Shown here one piece after another: positions 7,178-13,589 of a stretch of DNA of 36,928 nt. The DNA is from a virus, in the IMG/VR virus record IMGVR_UViG_3300042923_000970, positions 1-36,928 of that record, one strand, 5' to 3'. Position 1 is the first letter of the stretch. Each line of letters begins with the position of its first letter. The notes below the pieces were generated by a model. The model ran no database searches, had not been told where the DNA came from, and was given only the letters and a program-made list of their open reading frames with translations. The position numbers and the translations under genes were made by a program.

Positions 7178-7408
7178 TTATTAGAGAATGTCCAAAGAGA
7201 AAAAACTAATTATCAAAAAGCTAAAGAGGGCGAGATATGGGAAGAAATTGAAAAAGAAAAATCAAAAATAAGGAGTTTATCAAACTTAAGAAATAATAAC
7301 ATCGACATGGACAATAGTCCAACTCGAGAAGATGTTGGTACGTCAAGAGACATAATAGCCGAAAAAGTCCAATTTGGTTCGGGGCGTACATATAACGAAG
7401 AAATGTAG
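7178..7408 (+). pseudogene. ParB-like gene remnant
   Basis: A 76-codon open stretch without a start codon, between two stops. It reads LLENVQREKTNYQKAKEGEI ..., and its end, GTSRDIIAEKVQFGSGRTYNEEM, is the DNA-binding motif of ParB-like proteins of clostridial phages and plasmids ((T/S)RDI(I/V)AEKVGFGSGRTYE). The N-terminal ParB nuclease fold and the C-terminus are missing. It implies an ancestor with a ParB-type partition or modification gene. Confidence 0.7.
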
Positions 7409-7466
7409 TTAATAACGAAAGAATGTAGACATTAACGAAAAACAAGGATTTATTGTATCAACGAAG
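7394..7466 (+). repeat. AACGAA direct repeats, 20-bp spacing
   Basis: AACGAA occurs at 7394, 7414, 7434 and 7460, three of them exactly 20 bp apart. The first two units extend to AACGAAGAAATGTAG and AACGAAAGAATGTAG. They begin within the last codons of the ParB remnant. Confidence 0.5.
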
Positions 7467-7477
7467 AAATTAAAAAT

Positions 7478-7508
7478 AGGTTAGTTGTAATTTTAAAACA
7501 ACTAACCT
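7478..7508. terminator. Strong terminator with an 11-bp perfect stem
   Basis: AGGTTAGTTGT (7478-7488) pairs perfectly with ACAACTAACCT (7498-7508) around a 9-base loop. On the minus strand a T-rich stretch follows, so it ends the two-gene unit at 7520-8452. Confidence 0.85.
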
Positions 7509-7519
7509 CACTATAAATA

Positions 7520-7927
7520 CTATTTTTCTACATTTTCAAATACATAGCCCCTTTCAATTAAACTTTTAATATACTCTTTCATTGTTTTTTCTGTGAATGG
7601 TTCGTGATTAGGATATTTATTTAAAAATGTCTCTTGGTCTTCGTATGAAAGGGTTTCAAAATCTATATTTTTATACATTCTGATGCTTTCTTCATTTTTT
7701 ATGTCCAGATTATAAGGTAGATGTTCCAATAAATAATCAATTTTACATTCTTGATTATTTTGTTCATCTGCTAAAATTTCAAATAATATAAATGCTTCAC
7801 TTTGAGTAAAGATATTCTGTGTATTATTTCTTAGCATTGCATTATCAAGTTCAGGTGGCATAATAACGTCTGATTTATTATGTCTTTCATATAATTTCAA
7901 GCTATTCCACTTCGTTGTATAGTACAT
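7520..7927 (-). CDS. Hypothetical protein (135 aa), second gene of minus unit
   Basis: Acidic soluble protein without cysteine motifs or membrane segments apart from a short hydrophobic stretch (EAFILFEILAD, near residue 45). The C-terminal half is charged and helical (EKTMKEYIKSLIERGYVFEN). Not recognised. It lies 36 bases downstream of the 165-aa gene on the same strand with a weak ribosome binding site (GAAGTGAGTG), and the pair shares one promoter and one terminator. The two-gene, self-contained layout fits a toxin-antitoxin, defence or immunity pair, but nothing in the sequence proves it. Confidence 0.7.
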   Translation of the reverse strand: MYYTTKWNSLKLYERHNKSDVIMPPELDNAMLRNNTQNIFTQSEAFILFEILADEQNNQECKIDYLLEHLPYNLDIKNEESIRMYKNIDFETLSYEDQETFLNKYPNHEPFTEKTMKEYIKSLIERGYVFENVEK

Positions 7928-7963
7928 AACTTCACACTCACTTCTAATTTAGTATAGGAAGAC

Positions 7964-8452
7964 CTATTCATCTACGCTTTTATCAAGAACTGTAGATTTT
8001 ATAACACTTTCTAAAACAAGATAATCAATACGTCTATGGTTTGATATTTCTTTTTTACAGTATTTGTTAGCTATTTCAATTATTTTATTAGTTCGCATAT
8101 AACTAAATAACTTTCTATCAAAAACTACAGTCTTATTTTCCTCGTACCACGATAGCAGATTAATGGATTCATCATTATTAATCAATTTGATACTTTCTAA
8201 ACACTTAATATCCTTAATATCAATTTCTTCAGTATGTACTTTTACATAAACTAAATCTTTAGTTCTTTTTCGATTATTGTCAGTAACTAAGTCTTTTAAT
8301 AACTGTAGAGTTATATCAGTAAAAATATGAGAATCAACCTTTATAGCTAATATTTTTGTATCAGATGAGATTTGAATAAAATTGGAATTGCATACTGCTG
8401 CACTTACAAACATTTGTAACCAATCCCATTTATCTTCTTTTTGAAAAATCAA
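7964..8452 (-). CDS. Hypothetical protein (~162 aa), first gene of minus unit
   Basis: TTG 8452 with AGAGGTG six bases upstream is preferred; the GTG at 8461 is part of that site. The N-terminus reads IFQKEDKWDWLQMFVSAAVC. The protein alternates beta and helix (TKILAIKVDSHIFTDITLQL, LVYVKVHTEEIDIKDIKCLE), ends in a basic region (EISNHRRIDYLVLESVIKS), and has no recognised motif. It is transcribed from a near-consensus minus-strand promoter at 8516-8544. Confidence 0.7.
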   Translation of the reverse strand: MIFQKEDKWDWLQMFVSAAVCNSNFIQISSDTKILAIKVDSHIFTDITLQLLKDLVTDNNRKRTKDLVYVKVHTEEIDIKDIKCLESIKLINNDESINLLSWYEENKTVVFDRKLFSYMRTNKIIEIANKYCKKEISNHRRIDYLVLESVIKSTVLDKSVDE

Positions 8453-8515
8453 TTTAATCACCTCTAAAATATAATAGTGATTAATGAATTACCGCGGAAA
8501 ACATTTATCATAATT

Positions 8516-8544
8516 AGTATAACTAGAATTAAATCAAATGTAAA
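8516..8544 (-). promoter_or_regulatory. Promoter of the minus two-gene unit
   Basis: On the minus strand TTTACA (8544-8539), a 17-base spacer and TATACT (8521-8516) make a near-consensus sigma-A promoter about 65 bases before the start codon. Confidence 0.7.
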
Positions 8545-8758
8545 ATTTTAGAATAAAGAAGATAATTAAATACACTATCCAGATAAAGTATCATTAGTAA
8601 AATAAAGTTATAAAAATAGTGAGTATTTACTAACTTTTACATGGCGAAAGTTCAATATGAAATAGCATTAACAATCTATCATTAAAATGATGGTAGGTTT
8701 GAGAATTTAATATTTAAAATAAATAAAATTTAGTAGTCATATATTAAATAATTAAAAA
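8545..8758. other. AT-rich spacer
   Basis: No gene seen. An imperfect inverted repeat at about 8681-8698 (CTATCATT... AATGATGGTAG) is the only structure noticed. Confidence 0.4.
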
Positions 8759-8782
8759 GGCAGTAGGAATTATTCCTCTGCC
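8759..8782 (-). terminator. Terminator of the repressor gene
   Basis: GGCAG and AGGAA pair with TTCCT and CTGCC with one bulged base. On the minus strand the stem is followed by five Ts. The last codons of the repressor lie in the stem. Confidence 0.8.
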
Positions 8783-8988
8783 TTTTCTTCTTGCACAAAT
8801 TCAACTAAGTCGTTAACACTACAGTTAAAATACTTACACAGAATATCTAAATGCTCCTTTGGTATCATTACAAAGGTATCATTACAATAAGCAGATATTG
8901 TTGGTTGTCTAATTCCAGTTAATTGCGATAATTCTCTTTGCGATAGTTTTCTTTCAGCCATTCTGATATGAAGTTTCATTTTTATCAA
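8770..8988 (-). CDS. XRE-family repressor (Cro/CI type)
   Basis: About 72 aa. TTG 8988 has AGAGGTG six bases upstream; ATG 8979 is the alternative. The helix-turn-helix is clear: RKLSQRELSQLTGIRQPTIS with recognition helix residues around RQPTISAYCND, then HLDILCKYFNCSVNDLVEF as in the HTH_26/YozG-like group. It diverges from a strong plus-strand promoter that carries two copies of TGATACGAAAA, its probable operators. This is the layout of a phage lysogeny switch: the protein should repress the early genes from 9221 onward and its own synthesis. It lacks the C-terminal cleavage domain of classical CI, so induction must work differently. Confidence 0.87.
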   Translation of the reverse strand: MIKMKLHIRMAERKLSQRELSQLTGIRQPTISAYCNDTFVMIPKEHLDILCKYFNCSVNDLVEFVQEEKAEE

Positions 8989-9020
8989 TATAATCACCTC
9001 TAGGAATATTGTACCATAAA

Positions 9021-9031
9021 TGATACGAAAA
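9021..9031. promoter_or_regulatory. Probable repressor operator 1
   Basis: TGATACGAAAA, identical to the copy at 9065-9075 and 44 bp (about four helical turns) away. It is nearer the repressor gene and should act on the repressor's own promoter. Flanking bases extend it into an imperfect palindrome (TTGTACCAT / ATGATACGAA). Confidence 0.65.
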
Positions 9032-9056
9032 ACAAATAAAAATTACGGAATTAGTA

Positions 9057-9084
9057 TTGACAAGTGATACGAAAAGCGTATAAT
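9057..9084 (+). promoter_or_regulatory. Early promoter with embedded operator 2
   Basis: TTGACA (9057-9062), 16-base spacer, TATAAT (9079-9084): a full sigma-A consensus. The spacer contains TGATACGAAAA, and ATACG/CGTAT form an inverted repeat reaching into the -10, so a bound repressor would block RNA polymerase. Confidence 0.85.
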
Positions 9085-9220
9085 AAAATTATAGGACAAA
9101 CAATTTAAGAGAGGTGATAATCTAAAAACGAATATTAAACTTATGTTGCACATCTATTGTTCAGTTTTTATTTTTGCAATTTTTAAAAAAATTAATTATT
9201 ATGAATGTGGGGGTATTATT

Positions 9221-9493
9221 ATGTTAAAAAATCAATTGCTAGACGTATTAAGAAAACTAGGAAATTTATCTCTGTCAGGTGATGTCGTACAAGTTAAGGT
9301 GCTATCTGATATCACTGTAAGTGATAATGAAAATTCAATCATTATTATAGGAACAGGCTTAAACGAGTATGAGGAAGAAGTAAAGAATGATAGTTTTAGT
9401 ATTGACCTAAATAGTATTGATTATATAAGAAGCTACTTGGATGAAATTGAATTACATACAAATAAGGGACTTATTCTAATAGAAGAGTTTTGA
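9221..9493 (+). CDS. Early hypothetical protein (90 aa)
   Basis: ATG 9221 follows GTGGGGG and is preferred over an upstream in-frame ATG at 9143 that has no site and would add a cysteine-rich hydrophobic stretch. The protein is acidic, with a beta pattern (DVVQVKVLSDITV, SIIIIGTG) and a helical end (SIDYIRSYLDEIELHTNKG). Not recognised. It is the first gene after the repressor-controlled promoter, the usual place of an antirepressor or early regulator; this is positional inference only. Confidence 0.6.
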   Translation: MLKNQLLDVLRKLGNLSLSGDVVQVKVLSDITVSDNENSIIIIGTGLNEYEEEVKNDSFSIDLNSIDYIRSYLDEIELHTNKGLILIEEF

Positions 9494-9510
9494 TTAAGGA
9501 GGTCTTGGCT

Positions 9511-9687
9511 GTGAAAGTAAAAAAAGATCAACTTAAGAAAAAGATAGGAGTGATAGTTTCATTAGACAGAAATATTCCAGGAGAAAATTATGTAATTGCT
9601 TATCTTTGGGGGTTAGCACCCATTAAGATAAAAACAAAATTGACACAGGTTGAATTTGATAGGCTGTGTGGAGAAAGGATCTTATAG
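9511..9687 (+). CDS. Early hypothetical protein (58 aa)
   Basis: GTG 9511 lies 8 bases after AAGGAGG; an upstream TTG at 9490 is too close to that site. The product is basic and beta-rich (KIGVIVSLDRNIPGENYVIA) and ends EFDRLCGERIL. It follows the 90-aa gene by 17 bases, so they share the early promoter. Not recognised. Confidence 0.6.
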   Translation: MKVKKDQLKKKIGVIVSLDRNIPGENYVIAYLWGLAPIKIKTKLTQVEFDRLCGERIL

Positions 9688-9720
9688 AGAAAAAGTTGAA
9701 AAATAAGCCTATTTAAAGCT

Positions 9721-9780
9721 CTTAGCCCTTAATTAGCCCTAATCACCTTTTTAGCAAAACAATCAAAATTAGGGGCTATA
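9721..9780. repeat. AGCCCTAAT inverted repeat
   Basis: TTAGCCCTTAATTAGCCCT is followed about 30 bases later by ATTAGGGGCT, which can pair with the second AGCCC-TAAT with one bulged base. TTAGCCC itself is repeated directly within it. Confidence 0.45.
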
Positions 9781-9792
9781 TAAGCATTTTAA

Positions 9793-9845
9793 CCTTATAA
9801 TAAAGTGATATATTAAATCTCTTTATTATAAGGCTTTATTATAAG
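9793..9845. repeat. Perfect 13-bp inverted repeat plus a third direct copy
   Basis: CCTTATAATAAAG (9793-9805) is exactly complementary to CTTTATTATAAGG (9821-9833) across a 15-base loop, and CTTTATTATAAG recurs at once at 9834-9845. It begins with the same CCTTATAA that opens several TTGATAT repeats. Confidence 0.7.
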
Positions 9846-9878
9846 TTTATTGATGTTTAAACTTAAAATGTATTTTAA

Positions 9879-10040
9879 ACCGCTGATAGTAATAGTCTTT
9901 GTGATATTTGTGGCAAGAGAATTGAGGATGTAATGAATAATAGAAAATATTGTTCAGATTGTGCAAAAGAAATTGACAGAGCAAAAGCAAAAGAACGTAT
10001 GAAAAAAATAAGGGGTGTTCGAAAGTCTCAAAGCTTGTAA
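9879..10040 (+). pseudogene. Zinc-ribbon gene remnant, copy a
   Basis: 53 open codons without a start codon. They read CDICGKRIEDVMNNRKYCSD CAKE then a basic tail rich in K and R (AKAKERMKKIRGVRKSQSL) before TAA at 10038. C-x2-C ... KYC-x2-C is a zinc ribbon. The TAA is followed after three bases by TTGATAT. Copy b at 10628 aligns without gaps over about 38 residues. Whether any start exists upstream in another frame is unclear. Confidence 0.55.
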
Positions 10041-10058
10041 CTCTTGATATATCTAATA
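10029..10058 (+). repeat. TTGATAT-family repeat A
   Basis: CTTGTAACTCTTGATATATC, core 10044-10050, directly after the stop of zinc-ribbon remnant a. It faces repeat B about 55 bases away. Confidence 0.6.
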
Positions 10059-10103
10059 TTCACAATTTTAAAAATAAATCTCATAGTATAAAAATACCGA
10101 TAA

Positions 10104-10130
10104 ACCTAGTAATATCAATGCTTTGAAGCT
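10104..10130 (-). repeat. TTGATAT-family repeat B (inverted)
   Basis: Minus strand reads CTTCAAAGCATTGATATTAC then TAGG; core 10112-10118. It converges with repeat A. Confidence 0.7.
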
Positions 10131-10228
10131 ATTTACCATTAATAGTCTACTAGGGAAGAGTATCTATATTTACAAATTCCAAGAGGTATAAAACTTCCCA
10201 CCATAAAGGGCTACAAACTTACAGAATC

Positions 10229-10402
10229 ATGCTTACACTACAACTTCTATATAATAGTCACCAATTAAATACATTATCTGTGTTTAGAAATAGTAACAAT
10301 AAAAACGAAAATGTATTAATTAGAGATAACAACGGAAATATAGATATATTTGGTTATAAATACACATTATCAAAAAGAAATAAGTTACATAGAGAAGTAT
10401 GA
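10229..10402 (+). CDS. Possible small gene (57 aa)
   Basis: ATG to TGA, protein-like composition (KNENVLIRDNNGNIDIFGYK) and a basic end (TLSKRNKLHREV). No ribosome binding site is visible, so it may be a decayed coding stretch in this degenerate region. The downstream end lies about 25 bases before repeat C. Confidence 0.3.
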   Translation: MLTLQLLYNSHQLNTLSVFRNSNNKNENVLIRDNNGNIDIFGYKYTLSKRNKLHREV

Positions 10403-10427
10403 CAAATGTATAACTTTTTAAAACATA

Positions 10428-10463
10428 CACCCTTCAAAGCCAGTTATATCAATGCTTTAAAGA
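10428..10463 (-). repeat. TTGATAT-family repeat C (inverted)
   Basis: Minus strand reads TTTAAAGCATTGATATAACT, then GGCTTTGAAGGGTGTATG; core 10446-10452. It matches repeat H beyond the core, through AAAGGGTGTAT. Confidence 0.75.
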
Positions 10464-10555
10464 CTTGCTCTTATAAGACTATATAGAATATATAATAAAA
10501 TATGTTCTATAAATTATTATGGAGGGAGTGAATCCCTATTAATAATATATCTATA

Positions 10556-10589
10556 AGGACAATAGCTAGCCTAATATCTAAATTGTCCT
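10556..10589. repeat. 8-bp inverted repeat
   Basis: AGGACAAT (10556-10563) and ATTGTCCT (10582-10589) with an 18-base loop. The match extends to TATAAGGACAAT with one missing base. No T-run follows. Confidence 0.5.
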
Positions 10590-10627
10590 ATAAAATTAAA
10601 AGGACTACCTCAAACACATGATGGTGA

Positions 10628-10762
10628 AAGAATATAAATGATACTATACATAACAAAAAATATTGTACTATATGTAGTAGAAATGTAAAAATGCAAAAAT
10701 ACAGAAATAGAATGAAAATGTACAGAGATAGTCGAAAGCAACAATATCCTTATAACTATTGA
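10628..10762 (+). pseudogene. Zinc-ribbon gene remnant, copy b
   Basis: 44 open codons without a start, reading INDTIHNKKYCTICSRNVKM then QKYRNRMKMYRDSRKQQ. It aligns gap-free with copy a (KYCxxC, then K..RM..R..RK.Q). The first CxxC of the ribbon is lost. Its TGA stop is inside repeat D. Confidence 0.5.
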
Positions 10763-10772
10763 TATAACATGG
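10748..10772 (+). repeat. TTGATAT-family repeat D
   Basis: CCTTATAACTATTGATATAA, core 10759-10765, overlapping the end of zinc-ribbon remnant b. Confidence 0.7.
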
Positions 10773-10962
10773 TTTGCAGTAACGGAGTGTTATTTTCCTT
10801 TTTATGAATACATAAAAATAATTAAAAATATACACACTTTTTACAACGTAATTTTGAAGGTGTTGAAACTACTATGTTTGTAAGATATGTTTTAAAAGTT
10901 GCCTTAGTTATTTAGGTAGAAAGATATATTAATAATTCTACATTTAATAATTTAAAACAAGA

Positions 10963-10990
10963 CCTTGAAAGCATTGATATTACTAAGGTT
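10963..10990 (+). repeat. TTGATAT-family repeat E
   Basis: CCTTGAAAGCATTGATATTA then CTAAGGTTTAAGG; core 10974-10980. Confidence 0.75.
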
Positions 10991-11041
10991 TAAGGACTTT
11001 ATTTTAAAGAGTGGGAAAAAATCCTAGGGAGATAGAATTAA

Positions 11042-11104
11042 ATTCCAAATGATAAAAAATATAAAGAAAATCGAAAAAAGTTTGAAATAGAAGAAACCTT
11101 ATAA
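11042..11104 (+). pseudogene. Zinc-ribbon gene remnant, copy c (tail only)
   Basis: 20 codons, IPNDKKYKENRKKFEIEETL, then TAA. Only the basic tail resembles copies a and b (K-x-Y/I-R/K-x-x-RK). As in copy a, the TAA is followed by three bases and TTGATAT (repeat F). Confidence 0.4.
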
Positions 11105-11122
11105 GCATTGATATGACTAGCC
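11097..11122 (+). repeat. TTGATAT-family repeat F
   Basis: CCTTATAAGCATTGATATGA then CTAGCCTT; core 11108-11114. A TATAAT stands about 22 bases beyond the TTGATA. Confidence 0.75.
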
Positions 11123-11185
11123 TTACAGTCCATTATATAATAATTTTACCATTTTCTATTATGTAGTATATGAAACAAACTCACC

Positions 11186-11240
11186 AGCACTTTTAAAGAG
11201 GGCTTACTAATTAGTAAACCTTGTTTAAAGGTGCTTTTTT
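11186..11240 (+). terminator. Very long hairpin terminator or attenuator before the helicase operon
   Basis: Two 25-base arms (11186-11210 and 11211-11235) pair at 21 positions plus two G-U pairs, with the palindrome TTACTAATTAGTAA at the tip and TTTTTT at 11235-11240. It would end any transcript from the gene-poor region. It lies 75 bases before the next gene with no clear promoter between, so it may attenuate helicase expression. Confidence 0.8.
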
Positions 11241-11313
11241 AATGCACTTTTTTAGGTAGTGATGATACTACTTCCATTACATGGACGACTAAAAAATGAA
11301 AGGATTTGATAGT

Positions 11314-11490
11314 ATGAGTAAACAAGAATTCGCATGGGTTTATAACCCAAAACAAGCTACATTCCTATTGCAAAATGGAATAACAGCTATTGAGTTTGGC
11401 ACAGGAGCCAAAGGAGATAGATACGTAAAGTTTGTCAAAGATGATAATTATAAAAAGGTCTTTGATGAATGGTGCAACAGAAAATATTAA
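11314..11490 (+). CDS. Small conserved phage protein (58 aa)
   Basis: ATG 11314 has AAAGGATTTGAT before it, the same leader as the helicase gene; the ATG at 11296 has none. The protein reads MSKQEFAWVYNPKQATFLLQ, then GITAIEFGTGAKGDRYVKFV and a C-terminal EWCNRKY. I recall similar short proteins from clostridial phages (FAW.YNPKQA...), possibly of the DUF5659 type. No function is known. It lies 33 bases before the helicase gene and is probably co-transcribed. Confidence 0.7.
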   Translation: MSKQEFAWVYNPKQATFLLQNGITAIEFGTGAKGDRYVKFVKDDNYKKVFDEWCNRKY

Positions 11491-11523
11491 TTAAAATTTG
11501 ATGTGAGAAAGGATTTGATTTGA

Positions 11524-13329
11524 TTGAAAATTTATAATTGTAATGAAGTTAAACTTAATAACCAGAAGGAATATTTAAAAAAAGAAATATGGGACGGTTA
11601 TAATCAAAATATATTTAAAGTTTTAGATCATGAATGTGGTACTGGAAAATCTAGAACCGTTGAGGAAGCATTTGCAGAATATGAAACAACAGAATTTGCC
11701 TGCTATAATTTTAAAGTGTTATTTGTAAGAGAGAGAATAGAAGATTGTATAAATAGTGCAAAGAGAATAAATGAATTAGCAGGGAAAACTATTGCAATAG
11801 CAGTCAATACAAAAACTTATAATACTAAAGAGTTTAATAAGATTAAGAAGACATTAAAGGATTTTAGAATAGTAATAATTACTCATGAAAAATATAAATC
11901 ACTATGCACTGATAAAGAAAATAAAAAGTATTTTGAAGAAAAAAGAGATACATTAGTAATTGATGAGTTTTTAAACATGTGCAAAGGTAACGAATTAACC
12001 ATCAATCAAAAATGGATTAGTAACATAGAAACCATGTTAGGACATAGAACATTAAGAAATCAATTTGTAGATTGTGTGGCTGAGATAGAAGATTATTTAC
12101 TTTCAGAAAAGCCTATACAATCTTTTTTTAATGCTAAAATACCTTTAAAAACAATAACTACAAGGATTAACGCATTAAAAAAGTCTATAAAGAATGCTCT
12201 TACAAAAGAATATCTTAATGAGCAGGGATATACTAAAAGGCAATTAATAGAAGATATTGAAAACATAAAGCAGTTTTATATTCAAACCTGTGTATGCGAG
12301 GGAAATACAATATATTGTACAAATAGACGTTATCAATATTGGTTTCTATCAATGAACAATATAATACTTGATGCTAGTGCTACTTTAAATATGGCTTATA
12401 AATTAAGTCCTAATTTTGTAGTGCAGCATCAATCACCAGTGTTAGACCATTCAAAGTGGTCTTTTTTAATTTACAAAACAAATAGTTGTAAGAGTGCTAA
12501 AGAACGAGCTATCAATTATTATCAAGAGCTTAATAAGATTGTTGAACAAAATAATATTGATAATACTTTAGTCATTGGCAATAAAGAAGATGAAGCATTT
12601 ACAAAGGCTAATTATAAAAATCATTTTGGAAACATCACAGGAAGTAATGATTATAAGCAGTTAACCAATTGTGTTATAACTCATAATCCTAATATGCCAT
12701 TTCGTCAATACGTGCTAGAGTACCTTTATTATTCCAATAAGAAACTAGATAATAGAAATTCTTGGTCTGGTCTTAATAATGGTAAAGGCGATGAAAAAGT
12801 ATATAGGTTCAAAGAAGATAAATTTGAAGAATATAGACAATGCAAAAATGCAAATGAGATATACCAAGCAATTAAACGTGTTAACAGAACAATGGAAAAA
12901 GAATCTAAAATATATATCTTTAACAATGATAGTGAAACTATAGATAGAGTATTAAAGATGTTTAAAGGCAATAAAAAGGTTGCTGAGTATGAAAACTTTA
13001 TTGAATTTGGAAAGACAGACATGGATAAATACAACGAAGAACGCCAAGAGAATAGACATGCAATGAAGTTTATTACCTTATGCAAAGAAATAATACAGCT
13101 AAGACATATTGATTTACAAGCAACTAAAAAAAATAGAAAAGGTGAAGAAGAACAATTAATAGGTACATATAAGAAGTCTACATTAAGAGAATGTTTAGGT
13201 ATTAAAGATAAGGGGCAATTCAAAAGAGATATTCTTGACGATGTAGATGTTATAGGATTTTGTGCTAGACATAGTATTAAATTATCTGGTCAAACATTGG
13301 ATTTTAATAACGCCAAGTTAGTTGTATAA
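11524..13329 (+). CDS. SF2 helicase-like ATPase, probable replication protein (601 aa)
   Basis: Start TTG 11524 after GAAAGGA. Walker A ECGTGKSR (37-44), a motif Ia-like THEKY (120-124), Walker B LVIDEF (144-149), a motif III-like DASAT (about 282-286) and a motif VI-like QAIKRVNR, where the arginines would be the ATP-sensing fingers. This is the order of superfamily 2 helicases. The C-terminal ~100 residues (KSTLRECLGIKDKGQFKRDI...) look like a DNA-binding helical domain. No separate initiator, polymerase or primase is present in the window, so this is the best candidate for the replication protein, and the TTGATAT repeats flank it on both sides. Exact family not recognised. Confidence 0.75.
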   Translation: MKIYNCNEVKLNNQKEYLKKEIWDGYNQNIFKVLDHECGTGKSRTVEEAFAEYETTEFACYNFKVLFVRERIEDCINSAKRINELAGKTIAIAVNTKTYNTKEFNKIKKTLKDFRIVIITHEKYKSLCTDKENKKYFEEKRDTLVIDEFLNMCKGNELTINQKWISNIETMLGHRTLRNQFVDCVAEIEDYLLSEKPIQSFFNAKIPLKTITTRINALKKSIKNALTKEYLNEQGYTKRQLIEDIENIKQFYIQTCVCEGNTIYCTNRRYQYWFLSMNNIILDASATLNMAYKLSPNFVVQHQSPVLDHSKWSFLIYKTNSCKSAKERAINYYQELNKIVEQNNIDNTLVIGNKEDEAFTKANYKNHFGNITGSNDYKQLTNCVITHNPNMPFRQYVLEYLYYSNKKLDNRNSWSGLNNGKGDEKVYRFKEDKFEEYRQCKNANEIYQAIKRVNRTMEKESKIYIFNNDSETIDRVLKMFKGNKKVAEYENFIEFGKTDMDKYNEERQENRHAMKFITLCKEIIQLRHIDLQATKKNRKGEEEQLIGTYKKSTLRECLGIKDKGQFKRDILDDVDVIGFCARHSIKLSGQTLDFNNAKLVV

Positions 13330-13362
13330 GCACTACTGTAAGCAGGTCGCTTAGTATAACCC

Positions 13363-13417
13363 GAGGGGAAACCCCTCTAGTTGTCTTTCCACTACGTGTA
13401 AAGGACTTTTATATTTT
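13363..13417 (+). terminator. Tandem hairpins ending the helicase gene
   Basis: GAGGGG/CCCCTC (13363-13377), extended by AAC/GTT, then a second hairpin GTC...GAC (13383-13406) with AAAG/CTTT pairing, followed by CTTTTATATTTT. Confidence 0.65.
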
Positions 13418-13435
13418 AATTTATTATTATATGTA

Positions 13436-13460
13436 TAAAAAGTTGATATGACTTCTTAAT
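13436..13460 (+). repeat. TTGATAT-family repeat G
   Basis: AAAAAGTTGATATGACTTCT, core 13443-13449, a weaker match (the AAAGCA part is reduced). Confidence 0.5.
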
Positions 13461-13495
13461 AATATATATCTATTAAAAGATGGGGTCAACTTTCT

Positions 13496-13533
13496 TTACA
13501 AAGCATTGATATATCTACGTTTAAAGGGTGTAT
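13496..13533 (+). repeat. TTGATAT-family repeat H
   Basis: TTACAAAGCATTGATATATC then TACGTTTAAAGGGTGTATA; core 13506-13512. It shares a long match with inverted repeat C. Confidence 0.75.
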
Positions 13534-13589
13534 ATAATGATATATGAATTTTTATAGTAAAAGGTTTATAAATAGTTAAATAGGCTAGA

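Larger units (their letters stand above)
9688..11240. other. Large gene-poor control region, candidate replication origin
   Basis: About 1.55 kb without a convincing gene. It contains a perfect 13-bp inverted repeat, three decayed zinc-ribbon gene ends, six copies of the TTGATAT repeat in both orientations, smaller inverted repeats and a terminal 25-bp-arm hairpin. It lies between the repressor-controlled genes and the helicase gene, where phage and plasmid origins often sit. Origin function is inferred from repeats, AT-richness and position. A non-coding transcript is an alternative. Confidence 0.45.

Noticed and set aside
9143-9220. N-terminal extension of the first early gene
   Set aside because: ATG 9143 has no ribosome binding site at usable distance, whereas ATG 9221 has GTGGGGG; the extension is hydrophobic and cysteine-rich, unlike the rest.
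12729-13223. 164-codon minus-strand reading frame
   Set aside because: It lies wholly inside the helicase gene, has serine/leucine-rich shadow composition and no ribosome binding site.
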